64,000 nt of DNA. Origin: an uncultured Bacteroides sp. (GTDB lineage: Bacteria > Bacteroidota > Bacteroidia > Bacteroidales > Bacteroidaceae). The notes below the pieces were generated by a model that worked only from the letters and a program-made list of their open reading frames with translations, did no database searches and had not been told where the DNA came from. A program made the translations under genes and the position numbers. This document shows, one piece after another, positions 10,032 through 17,971 of the stretch (the first letter of the stretch is position 1; each line of letters begins with the position of its first letter). The stretch spans positions 124,001-188,000 of the forward strand of contig CABMPP010000003.1 of assembly GCA_902388495.1 (NCBI GenBank), given 5' to 3'.

Positions 10032-10063
10032 TTCTTGTTTACCAATAATTACCATAGATAAAT

Positions 10064-11806
10064 ATGAATAACATGAAGAATTTTAGAACGATTGTTTTGA
10101 CCGTACTGGCTGTATTGTTGTCGTGCGGCAATCTGAGGGCTGCGGATGGGCCGAAAGCCCCGCTTGACAGTAAAGTGATTGTGGCATACGTCACTTCCTG
10201 GAGTCACGTCATCCCCGACCCCAAGTACATGACTCACATCAATTATGCCTTCGGGCATGTCAGTGAGACCTTCGACGGTGTAGGCATTGCCAATGAAGAC
10301 CGCCTGAAGCAGATGGTGGAGCTGAAAAAGCAGAAACCGGACCTGAAGGTGCTACTCTCCATCGGCGGTTGGGGCAGTGGACGTTTCAGTGAGATGGCCG
10401 CCAACGAAAAATACCGCAAGTCATTTGCCAAAGATTGTCGGCGGGTGGTGAAAGAGTATGGGCTGGACGGCATCGACATCGACTGGGAATACCCTACGAG
10501 CAATGCTGCCGGCATCTCTTCCTCTCCCGACGATACGAAAAACTTCACGCTGCTGATGCGTGACATCCGCAAGGCCATCGGTCCGAAGAAGCAGTTGACT
10601 CTTGCTACTGTGGCTTCGGGCGAGTATATAGACTTCCCGTCCATCCTTCCTTATATTGACTTCGTGAACATTATGTCCTACGACATGGGGAATGCTCCCA
10701 AACATCACTCTGCTCTCTATTCTTCGGACAACAGCAGCGGGATGACGGGCGACAAGGCTGTGAAAGCCCATCTGGCTGCCGGTGTGCCTGCCGACAAACT
10801 GGTGATGGGTATGCCTTTCTATGGTCGTGGCGGAAAGGGGTATCCCAATTTTCAGGATTTCAACAAAGTGGGATATGCCAAAGGATTCCGCGAATGTTGG
10901 GACGAGACGGCCCGGGTACCTTATCTGGTGAATAAGGAAGGTACACTGGTTTTCGGTTACGAGAATCCGCGTTCGCTAGCCATCAAGTGCCAATACATCC
11001 TGAAGCAGAACCTGCTGGGCGGCATGTATTGGGACTACGACGGTGACAACGAGCAGGGCGACCTGCGCCGCACGGTCTACGAGAACCTGATAGAGCGCAA
11101 GCCTTTCCACGACCGTATGTACCGGGTATTGGTGCTCACAGAGAGCGCCGGACAGCACAAACCTTTCTCGGATGCGGCTTTGAAGTGGCTGATAGACGAA
11201 AGCAAGGTGCAGAACCTGCAGATTCAGGTACTGAACAGTGCCCGCCTGCTGGCACAGAAGGAAGTACTGAACGGTACGGATTTGGTCATCCAGTTGGACT
11301 TCCCTCCCTATACATGGCCCAAGGAAGCGGAACAGAATTTTGTAGACTACATCAATGAAGGTCGTGGCGGCTGGATAGGTTTCCACCATGCCACGCTGTT
11401 GGGCGACTTCGACGGCTTTCCTTTGTGGCAGTGGTTCAGCGACTTTATGGGTGGCATCCGTTTTCAGAACTACATTGCCCCGCTTGCCGATGGCACGGTA
11501 GTGGCCGAAGACAAGGAGCACCCGGTGATGAAGAACGTGGATGCTTCGTTCGTCCTCCCGGACGATGAATGGTACACTTACGACAAGAGTCCGCGCCCCA
11601 ATGTACGTGTACTGGCCCATGTGGACGAGTCTACTTATTCTCCGGTTTCGGATGTGAAGATGGACGACCATCCGGTGGTATGGGTCAATGAGAAGGTGAA
11701 AGCACGCAATGTCTACTTCCAGATGGGGCATAGCCCGAAGCTGTTCAATTCGGATGACTTCACCACGATGCTGCACAATGCCATTTCGTGGGCATTGGGT
11801 AAATGA
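10064..11806 (+). CDS. GH18 chitinase-like enzyme fused to a ThuA domain
   Basis: A 580-residue exported protein. The N-terminus is hydrophobic and ends LLSCGNLRAADG, so it is a lipoprotein (Cys21) or a type I secreted protein. Residues ~37-350 form a GH18 barrel with SIGGWGS and the DxxDxDxE motif DGIDIDWE (Asp135, Asp138, Asp140, acid Glu142). Residues ~355-580 form a ThuA-like domain (RVLVLTESAGQH, GWIGFHHA, GHSPKLF). GH18 enzymes cut beta-1,4-GlcNAc linkages in chitin or N-glycans. ThuA domains occur in trehalose-utilisation proteins and many carbohydrate loci, and their role here is unknown. The GH18 half is closely similar to the gene at 16590-17669, and the ThuA half to that at 33693-34496. 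Confidence 0.92.
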   Translation: MNNMKNFRTIVLTVLAVLLSCGNLRAADGPKAPLDSKVIVAYVTSWSHVIPDPKYMTHINYAFGHVSETFDGVGIANEDRLKQMVELKKQKPDLKVLLSIGGWGSGRFSEMAANEKYRKSFAKDCRRVVKEYGLDGIDIDWEYPTSNAAGISSSPDDTKNFTLLMRDIRKAIGPKKQLTLATVASGEYIDFPSILPYIDFVNIMSYDMGNAPKHHSALYSSDNSSGMTGDKAVKAHLAAGVPADKLVMGMPFYGRGGKGYPNFQDFNKVGYAKGFRECWDETARVPYLVNKEGTLVFGYENPRSLAIKCQYILKQNLLGGMYWDYDGDNEQGDLRRTVYENLIERKPFHDRMYRVLVLTESAGQHKPFSDAALKWLIDESKVQNLQIQVLNSARLLAQKEVLNGTDLVIQLDFPPYTWPKEAEQNFVDYINEGRGGWIGFHHATLLGDFDGFPLWQWFSDFMGGIRFQNYIAPLADGTVVAEDKEHPVMKNVDASFVLPDDEWYTYDKSPRPNVRVLAHVDESTYSPVSDVKMDDHPVVWVNEKVKARNVYFQMGHSPKLFNSDDFTTMLHNAISWALGK

Positions 11807-11881
11807 CATGCTATATATAAGGTAGATTTTTTTAGGTAATGGCTTTTCGTTAGGTAATTGTTTGTAATAGGTATTTAGTAG

Positions 11882-11930
11882 CTCCCGTATCGTGCTTGTT
11901 AGTAGGCTGCGATGCGGGAGTTTTGTTTTT
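11882..11930 (+). terminator. Intrinsic terminator after the ROK-nagB-MFS-GH18 operon
   Basis: CTCCCGTATCG (11882-11892) pairs with CGATGCGGGAG (11910-11920) and is followed by a T-rich tract. Confidence 0.75.
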
Positions 11931-11948
11931 GCTCAAGAGCGCCTCTCG

Positions 11949-12050
11949 CCCCATTTGACAGACACTGGCGTCTGTCGCGATGAACACTGGTGTCTGTCAT
12001 GACAAACACTGGCATCTGTCACGACAGACTCCAGTGCTTGTTAAATGGGG
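11949..12050. repeat. Palindromic tandem array (GACAGACACTGG family)
   Basis: Three consecutive imperfect hairpin units share a central ACACTGG and the arms GACAGAC/GTCTGTC (11957-11976, 11981-11999, 12000-12021). An outer inverted repeat encloses them: CCCCATTTGACAGACACTGG at 11949-11968 against CCAGTGCTTGTTAAATGGGG at 12031-12050. The rest of the 425-bp gap (11807-12231) holds the terminator at 11882 and a TATATTTG promoter element at 12193-12200; I see nothing else there. Confidence 0.7.
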
Positions 12051-12231
12051 GATTTCTGTTGAAATAAAAACAGATTGTTCTCCTTGCAGAAATAGACAGT
12101 CAATCGGGACATTTTCATAATCAGCATCTTGTTATTGATGGATTTTAAACTCATAATGATAATGAATGAACCTTTCGCTGAGATGGAATGCCTATATTTG
12201 AATACTTGTATGGGCAATATTAATTCAAACC

Positions 12232-13461
12232 ATGAAAATCCGGATTTTATCATTGGCTGTCATGCTTTCATTGAGGTATAGCCAAAGGGCTTCGGCTGTT
12301 TATTTATTGTCAGTTTTGTTTTTTGTGGGCTGCACAGCTCACGATAAACGGAGCGGGAATGAAAACGTCACTGCAATTCGTATAGATTGGAGCAATGTCA
12401 GGGAGACGTTCGATTATGCTCCGATGGTGGAAGACAGTGTGTTGGTGATACCGTTGGAAACGCGGGACGATTGTCTTATTGGTGAAGTCTCCAAAGTTAT
12501 CTGTCGAAATGGCCGGATATATGTAGGGGATGCAATGAGGCAGGCTGTTTATGTCTTTGATATGTCCGGTAAGTTGGTGACAAGGATATGCTCGTTTGGC
12601 AACGGGCCGGAGGAGTATCTCAGTGTCACCAGTTTTACGGTACATGGCTCGGGTATTATAATTTATGACAGCTTTACAAGGAAATTGTTCTTTTTTGATT
12701 CAGCGGGCATTCTCCAGAAAACGGAGGATGTGCCGGATATTTGGGGAATGGATATGTTCTGTATAAAGAATAAACTTTATCTAGTAAATGACGGCAGTTC
12801 TTCTCAACGGGGATTTTACCACTTGTTTTCGGTGAATCTTGACAAGGCAGAAGAGCATGAGGCTTTTTTGCCGTTTAAGGATCCGGGAAATTCCGGGTGG
12901 GGTACGGAGTCCGTCATTGCTCCGCTGAAAGATGAGGCTTTAATCTATACTTGTCCTTTCGACACACTTTACATGGTGAAGGATGGGGCTGCTTATCCTG
13001 CCTATTTCGTCGATTTTGGGCGTAAGAGGCTTCCGCGGCAATACATCGGAGAAGAGGGCCGCATTGCATTGAAGGCAGCATTTGACGGCAACTATGTCAG
13101 GGGCTGTGAGAATGTCGTGCAATCGGAGAAATACATCTTTTTGCGGTTTGGAGATTCCAATGAGGACTATACCGGCATCTATAATAAAGAAACGGGGAAT
13201 TTGGAAGTCGCCAAGACGGCTGTCAATTCATTGTTGGGGGATTTGCCACTTCAGAAGAATAAATTCCATATAGAGGATGAATGCCTTATCCAATATTATG
13301 CCATTTCCTTTTGGAATCTGGCATTTGAGATGGAAGGTGAAGCCGGTCTGGATAGGCACAGATTCTATTCGGCAGCTTTGAGACAACGGATTGACGGGTT
13401 TCGACGCATGGATGGGGCAGAATCCAATCCGGTTATCTTGATACAAAAGTTGAAACAATGA
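12232..13461 (+). CDS. 6-bladed beta-propeller lipoprotein
   Basis: A 409-residue protein with an N-terminal hydrophobic segment ending in the lipobox LFFVGC. The rest resembles the Bacteroides 6-bladed beta-propeller family, with repeats of the type VYVFDMSGKLVTRI, GNGPEEYLSVTSF and IIIYDSFTRKLFFF. The family's function is unknown, and members are usually in the outer membrane or periplasm. A TATATTTG -7 element lies at 12193-12200. It is oriented away from a second propeller gene at 14260-15402. Nothing links it directly to the sugar genes, and it marks the start of an insert in the polysaccharide locus. Confidence 0.82.
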   Translation: MKIRILSLAVMLSLRYSQRASAVYLLSVLFFVGCTAHDKRSGNENVTAIRIDWSNVRETFDYAPMVEDSVLVIPLETRDDCLIGEVSKVICRNGRIYVGDAMRQAVYVFDMSGKLVTRICSFGNGPEEYLSVTSFTVHGSGIIIYDSFTRKLFFFDSAGILQKTEDVPDIWGMDMFCIKNKLYLVNDGSSSQRGFYHLFSVNLDKAEEHEAFLPFKDPGNSGWGTESVIAPLKDEALIYTCPFDTLYMVKDGAAYPAYFVDFGRKRLPRQYIGEEGRIALKAAFDGNYVRGCENVVQSEKYIFLRFGDSNEDYTGIYNKETGNLEVAKTAVNSLLGDLPLQKNKFHIEDECLIQYYAISFWNLAFEMEGEAGLDRHRFYSAALRQRIDGFRRMDGAESNPVILIQKLKQ

Positions 13462-13490
13462 AATGTGCCGGTGTCTTTGGCCCTTATCTT

Positions 13491-13527
13491 GCATAGGCTT
13501 CCATTTTCATCGGCAGGTACATGGACA
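13491..13527. repeat. 37-bp copy of the CPBP gene 3' end
   Basis: This segment matches 15515-15551, the last codons of the CPBP gene, with four differences that are all transitions. It encodes VPADENGSLC on the minus strand, as in the intact gene, but no upstream CPBP coding remains. It may be a relic of a second CPBP gene. Confidence 0.5.
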
Positions 13528-13566
13528 ATAGATTAAAATCATTTTGTTGCAGTGTCTCATTGCTCT

Positions 13567-14258
13567 CTAATCCTCTTCCGGTGCAGCATTGGGATAGCGT
13601 ATGTTTCTGAAAAGGAGCTGCATATATTCTTCCTCTTTCTTTTTGCCTTCTTCTGTCAAAAGAATCTTCATCATTGCAGACGGATATCCTCTTTTGATTG
13701 CATTTATTCCTATACATTCATTGTACGATTCTTTATAAGGCTGGGAAGCCTGACTTTAAAGATAAAGACAGTATCAGCATTAAAATAATCCTTCATATTG
13801 TCTTCAGCGATGATTCTTATATATTGGGCGGTATCCAATTTTGCTGTTTCTTCATTTGAGCCTGAATCCGGTGCTCCTTGAACCATGAATTTGCCATCGG
13901 CCACTTTTATTCTCATATCACTACCGGAATCCATGTTCAATGCAGCTTTCACCTCTCTGTATGGCATGTTTTTTGCCGCACGGTAATGGCTTGAATACGT
14001 GTCGAAACAAGGATACAGAATCAGACAATCCTTGGACTTTGATTCTAAAACCATCTGATAGAACATTCCTATATTCATCTTTTCGTTTATTCTGAATATG
14101 GTCAACCCGGCAATCACCTTGAAATCTTTCAGTTTAATCAAATCGATGCTATGCTGCTTCGAGCAATGGGAACGATGCATTCTGAAAAGACGATTCTGGG
14201 CAAAGGCATTTGCTGAGAATGAAAGCATGATGGCAAATGATAAGACTAAAGTTTTCAT
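13567..14258 (-). pseudogene. Secreted protein of unknown function, frameshifted near its 3' end
   Basis: The gene begins with a signal peptide (MKTLVLSFAIMLSFSANAFAQ) at 14258, one base after the stop of the propeller gene upstream (TGA T ATG). The frame stops at 13710 after ...NRTMNV. Directly beyond, another frame continues as coding-like sequence (GINAIKRGYPSAMMKILL, then a Lys/Glu-rich stretch and RNIRYPNAAPEED) to a stop at 13567-13569. A single-base loss around 13712-13717 would explain this, giving an intact length of about 230 residues. I do not recognise the family. The shift may be real decay or a sequencing error. Confidence 0.6.
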
Positions 14259-14259
14259 A

Positions 14260-15402
14260 TCAGTCCGAATTTTTAAAAGTGTATTTGAGAATGATAGGGT
14301 TAGCATCATCATCCAATGAATTTAACTTTTTATAATCTGCTTTATCAAGTAAATCCGTAGAGACGTAGGTGTTTAATAAATCTGTAGGAATAATAGCATA
14401 AGCATATTTCTCATCCACAAATATTGGTGAGAAAAAATTCATTTCTTTGAATGAATTAAATAGCAAATGCCGATTATTTCGTTTGTCAATTAATAAATGG
14501 TATATTTTTCTTTTCCAATAAAATGCAGTAAAATAATAGTTGGAGTTTTCGCTATATTGAATAAAAATTGTTGCATAGTTCGTGCCAAATGTTTTATTCC
14601 ATTCTAAATAATACCGAATATCTTTTCCTGCTGGCAAGTTTTTTATTTCAAAATTGTATTCTCCAAAATCCCATGAATATTTAGGCTGTAACTTTTGATT
14701 GACATATACAAAATTATCGCCATTGTATGCTTGAACAAAATGAACAGAATCATTGTACAGATAAAATGGGCTATATACATGATGGTATAGGGTTTTAATT
14801 ATGTCATCAGACAGATTGTAGGTTTCAGAGACTACATTTTTCAGAGAGTCATCATACAATGCCATTTTAGTTCCCGTTTTAGTGTCGCTATAAAATAAGT
14901 ATTGATTAGGGTTTATAGCTATAAAATTATGGGCAGTAGACATTGAACTTGGTAATTTTACATGGTGTCTATAAATAATTCCTAAACTGTCATAAACATA
15001 AATACCTGCTACCGGACTTAATAGTTCTAAGTCTCCACTGAATCTGTTAAAATCAAAATCATATAATTCTGAATATTCGCCCGGTCCATTTCCTTGTTTA
15101 CTAATGCTTCTTATGTATTTACCCTCCATATTGAATATTAAGATCTGATTCTGATTTTTATCCAGTATGTAATATCTGTTATTATGTATCTTTACAGATA
15201 GATTGTACCCTTTGATTAAGGAACTGTCATTTGTTTCTAACGGTATTAATTCCATTTTAGAGAATAAGTCATAGAATGAAACTGTATTTTTACTATTCAA
15301 ATCTATATAGACAGCTTTTGCACGTAGTCCTTTAGAATTATGAGAACATGAGACTAATAGAATGAGTAAACATATAACTGGAAAATATCTTTTCATTGCC
15401 AT
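14260..15402 (-). CDS. 6-bladed beta-propeller lipoprotein
   Basis: A protein of 378-380 residues; the second Met (15396, MKRYFPVICLLILLVSC) gives the cleaner signal peptide with a lipobox Cys. Propeller-like features include RYYILDKNQNQILIFNMEGKYIRSI and KQGNGPGEYSELYDFDF, the GNGPGEY loop being typical of the Bacteroides family. It is much more AT-rich than the sugar genes on either side, suggesting separate acquisition. It is co-transcribed with the frameshifted gene downstream (1-nt gap) and probably with the CPBP gene upstream (100-nt gap). Confidence 0.82.
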   Translation of the reverse strand: MAMKRYFPVICLLILLVSCSHNSKGLRAKAVYIDLNSKNTVSFYDLFSKMELIPLETNDSSLIKGYNLSVKIHNNRYYILDKNQNQILIFNMEGKYIRSISKQGNGPGEYSELYDFDFNRFSGDLELLSPVAGIYVYDSLGIIYRHHVKLPSSMSTAHNFIAINPNQYLFYSDTKTGTKMALYDDSLKNVVSETYNLSDDIIKTLYHHVYSPFYLYNDSVHFVQAYNGDNFVYVNQKLQPKYSWDFGEYNFEIKNLPAGKDIRYYLEWNKTFGTNYATIFIQYSENSNYYFTAFYWKRKIYHLLIDKRNNRHLLFNSFKEMNFFSPIFVDEKYAYAIIPTDLLNTYVSTDLLDKADYKKLNSLDDDANPIILKYTFKNSD

Positions 15403-15502
15403 ATTAAGAATAGAAGTTAAGACTCGATAATAGGTAGAGTGGAGATTTTCTATTATACCTTATGCCGTTTGATAATAGGCATGGCAGATAACATCAAAAC
15501 TG

Positions 15503-16321
15503 TTATAAAGAAACGCATAGACTTCCATTTTCATCAGCAGGTACATAGATAGCTGACAGAGTGCAAAACGTCAATACTCCACGAACCATTGCTGATGTCC
15601 ATAAGCTATTTGTATTTCTTTGAACTTTGGATAAATAGAAAGATAGTACGATGTTATATAACAGCAAGCTACTCACTTTCCATAAAATAGAGAAACAGTC
15701 TTGCCCGTTTCCAAATATCCAAAATGGAATTCCCCAAAGAGTCCAGACTAAACCAATCAACACTGGCTTGAAAATGTTGGAACATCGTAAATGATTTTCC
15801 ATGAATCCACGCCATCCAATTTCTTCTGCTATTACAGAAAGTGCTCCTAAAGTGCTACCGACAATCAATGCATAACCGGTTATTATGCCCCACAGTTGTA
15901 CAATTCTTAAATAAGAATTATCCACAATGGGGATTCCCATGTACGAAAAATCATTGTGGGAGGGTATTGATATGTGGCCTATAGTCTCTACGTTCAAGAG
16001 GTTTCCGCCCACATATATAAGGAGCATTGCCAATAAAGGAAATAAGCATGCAGTAGCCGCAACATAACTGATAGAGGCTTTCCATGAAATATTCTTAAAA
16101 GTCAATTTGTTGTGTGAGCAAAATTTGCTAAAGTTCCCTTTCTCAGCTGCCCATGCAGCGAAAGCAGGGGATAAATACAAAAAGAAATCTATGATATGTA
16201 TCCATCCGGCATTCATCTCAGCCGAATAAGCATATCCTATAATGGCTCTTGCTATGATTACAATAGCTAAGTAGGATAGAAATGTTGTCATAGGTTTCCA
16301 CTCATTGATGTTTTTTTTCAT
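15503..16321 (-). CDS. CPBP-family membrane protein, degenerate protease motifs
   Basis: A 272-residue protein with about seven hydrophobic segments, related to the CAAX-prenyl-protease-2/bacteriocin-processing (CPBP, ABI) family. Motif 1 is intact (EEIGWRG, Glu166, Glu167, Arg171). In motif 2 (VWTLWGIPFW) Gly197 stands where the family has His. In motif 3 (MVRGVLTF) Arg247 and Thr251 stand where His and Asn are expected. It may therefore be non-proteolytic, perhaps an immunity or scaffold protein. CPBP proteins are often found with bacteriocins in other bacteria, but no peptide gene was recognised here. A short hairpin lies just downstream (about 15462-15482). Confidence 0.78.
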   Translation of the reverse strand: MKKNINEWKPMTTFLSYLAIVIIARAIIGYAYSAEMNAGWIHIIDFFLYLSPAFAAWAAEKGNFSKFCSHNKLTFKNISWKASISYVAATACLFPLLAMLLIYVGGNLLNVETIGHISIPSHNDFSYMGIPIVDNSYLRIVQLWGIITGYALIVGSTLGALSVIAEEIGWRGFMENHLRCSNIFKPVLIGLVWTLWGIPFWIFGNGQDCFSILWKVSSLLLYNIVLSFYLSKVQRNTNSLWTSAMVRGVLTFCTLSAIYVPADENGSLCVSL

Positions 16322-16480
16322 GGTACGTTGTATTTAGAAGGTTCATAATTTCAATCAGACTTAAACCAAAGCCGTTTTCCGGTGCAAGTATAAGGGTATA
16401 TTTTGACGAATAAGTTGAGAAAATCTCGAAAAAGGTTTGAATATTATTATATATATCATTATTCATGGCTATTCTTGAAT

Positions 16481-16511
16481 TTTTCGACTCATTTTGATGA
16501 TTTCTAAACCT
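16481..16511 (+). promoter_or_regulatory. Candidate HTCS operator, site D, upstream of the second GH18
   Basis: TTTTCGACT, six bases, GATGA, TTTCT and AAACCT, aligned without gaps to 17798-17828. AAACCT ends 42 nt before the -7-like TACAATTG at 16553-16560. Confidence 0.5.
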
Positions 16512-16589
16512 TTGTGCCGGAAGTATGCGCTAATTTTACAATCGGTTTTAAATACAATTGAATAATCGAATAATTATAATAGTATAGGT

Positions 16590-17669
16590 ATGAAATACTT
16601 TTCAATGGTGTTGCTTATGATTGCCTCGATGCTGTCATGCTCTTCGAAGGGCGATGAGCTGAAAGAGCTTCCGCCTTTTCCGGACGAGCCGGCGACAGAG
16701 GAGCCGAATCCCATTCCTGGTTCTACCGACAAAATCGTTGTCGGTTATGTCACATCATGGTCAAACCACGAGGTGAAGCCGGAATATGTTACCCACATCA
16801 ATTATGCCTTCGGGCATGTACAGGGAACATTCCGTAGTGTCGGAATCTCCAACGAGGAACGTCTGAAGTCGGTTGTCGCCTTGAAGAAACAAGCCGCCCA
16901 CTTGAAGGTGCTCTTGTCGATAGGAGGTTGGGGCAGTGGCAACTTCAGCGAGATGGCGGCAGATGCCGACAATCGCCTCGCCTTTGCTGCCGACTGCAAG
17001 CGTGTGATTGATGAGTTTGGTCTCGACGGCATCGATATAGACTGGGAATTTCCTACGAGTGACATGGCAGGCATCTCTTCGTCACCCGACGACACCCACA
17101 ATTACAACCTGATGATGCGCGACATCCGGCAGGCTATAGGCAGCGACAAGCTTCTGACGCTCGCAACAGTGTGCTCTGCCGACTACATCGATTTTGAAGG
17201 CATTATGCCTTATATCGACTTTGTCAACATCATGGCATACGACATGGAGAATCCTCCTAAGCACAATGCACCCCTGTATCAGTCTTCAAAATTCCCCGGA
17301 TGGTTTAACTGCGACATGGCGGTCAAGGCGCACCTTGCCAAGGGAGTGCCCGCATCGATGCTTGTGCTCGGTATGCCTTTCTATGGTCATGGAACCGATG
17401 TCTACGACCACTCCACGGATTTCAAGAATGTAAAGGTGCCCTCGGGGTACACTAACTGCTGGGACGATGAGGCAAAAGTCCCTTATGTGACCGACAAGAA
17501 TGGACGTTTTGTCCTCAGCTACGACAACGCTCGCTCAATAGGTTTGAAATGTGATTATATTCTCGAATACGGACTTCTCGGTGCCATGTTCTGGGACGAT
17601 GCTGGCGATGACAGCAACCACATGCTTCATAAGGCTATAGCCAATAAACTTTTTGTTGAATCTAACTGA
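16590..17669 (+). CDS. GH18 chitinase-like lipoprotein
   Basis: A 359-residue lipoprotein (lipobox MLSC, Cys17) with a Pro/Glu-rich linker and a GH18 domain from ~48. The motif DGIDIDWE (Asp146, Asp149, Asp151, Glu153) and SIGGWGS are intact. It is a close paralogue of the GH18 half of the gene at 10064, sharing THINYAFGHV and AGISSSPDDT, but has no ThuA domain. Lipidation and the adjacent SusC/SusD pair suggest a cell-surface endo-enzyme that starts degradation of chitin, chitooligosaccharides or N-glycan cores. It has its own candidate operator and a terminator at 17726-17768. Confidence 0.92.
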   Translation: MKYFSMVLLMIASMLSCSSKGDELKELPPFPDEPATEEPNPIPGSTDKIVVGYVTSWSNHEVKPEYVTHINYAFGHVQGTFRSVGISNEERLKSVVALKKQAAHLKVLLSIGGWGSGNFSEMAADADNRLAFAADCKRVIDEFGLDGIDIDWEFPTSDMAGISSSPDDTHNYNLMMRDIRQAIGSDKLLTLATVCSADYIDFEGIMPYIDFVNIMAYDMENPPKHNAPLYQSSKFPGWFNCDMAVKAHLAKGVPASMLVLGMPFYGHGTDVYDHSTDFKNVKVPSGYTNCWDDEAKVPYVTDKNGRFVLSYDNARSIGLKCDYILEYGLLGAMFWDDAGDDSNHMLHKAIANKLFVESN

Positions 17670-17725
17670 CAACTATATATACATATCAGTAGATGCTTTA
17701 AGAGGAATGATGTTTTCAGGTAGAA

Positions 17726-17768
17726 GAAAGAGGGTATGTCACGGTGATGGCACACTCTCTTTCTTTTT
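17726..17768 (+). terminator. Intrinsic terminator after the second GH18
   Basis: GAAAGAGGGTATGTC pairs, with two G-T type mismatches, with GGCACACTCTCTTTC and is followed by TTTTT. Confidence 0.7.
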
Positions 17769-17797
17769 AGACGGTGTGCTTTGGGGAAAATGATGAA

Positions 17798-17828
17798 TTT
17801 TTGACCCTCTTTGATAGTTATTAAACCT
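17798..17828 (+). promoter_or_regulatory. Candidate HTCS operator, site C, upstream of susC
   Basis: TTTTTGACC, six bases, GATAG, TTATT and AAACCT. A second AAACCT box ends at 17869, exactly 41 nt further on, and that box is 41 nt before TACATTTG (17910-17917). The 302-bp gap before susC holds only this, the terminator at 17726 and the promoter. Confidence 0.5.
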
Positions 17829-17909
17829 ATGCGGTGTTAAAATGCAGATATTAGTGCTTTTTTAAACCTCAAATGTTATTTTTTACCCATTGTTGGAAAG
17901 ATTCATTAA

Positions 17910-17917
17910 TACATTTG
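17910..17917 (+). promoter_or_regulatory. -7 promoter element (TACATTTG) of the SusCD operon
   Basis: Exact match to TAnnTTTG, 55 nt upstream of the proposed susC start. Confidence 0.55.
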
Positions 17918-17971
17918 CAGGCAGAGAATATTTATTTTATTAATGATTTTATTAATGATTATTTTTATCTA

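Noticed and set aside
13484..13717. 77-codon minus-strand open frame
   Set aside because: It lies mostly over the frameshifted 3' part of the secreted-protein gene in another frame and has no family features.
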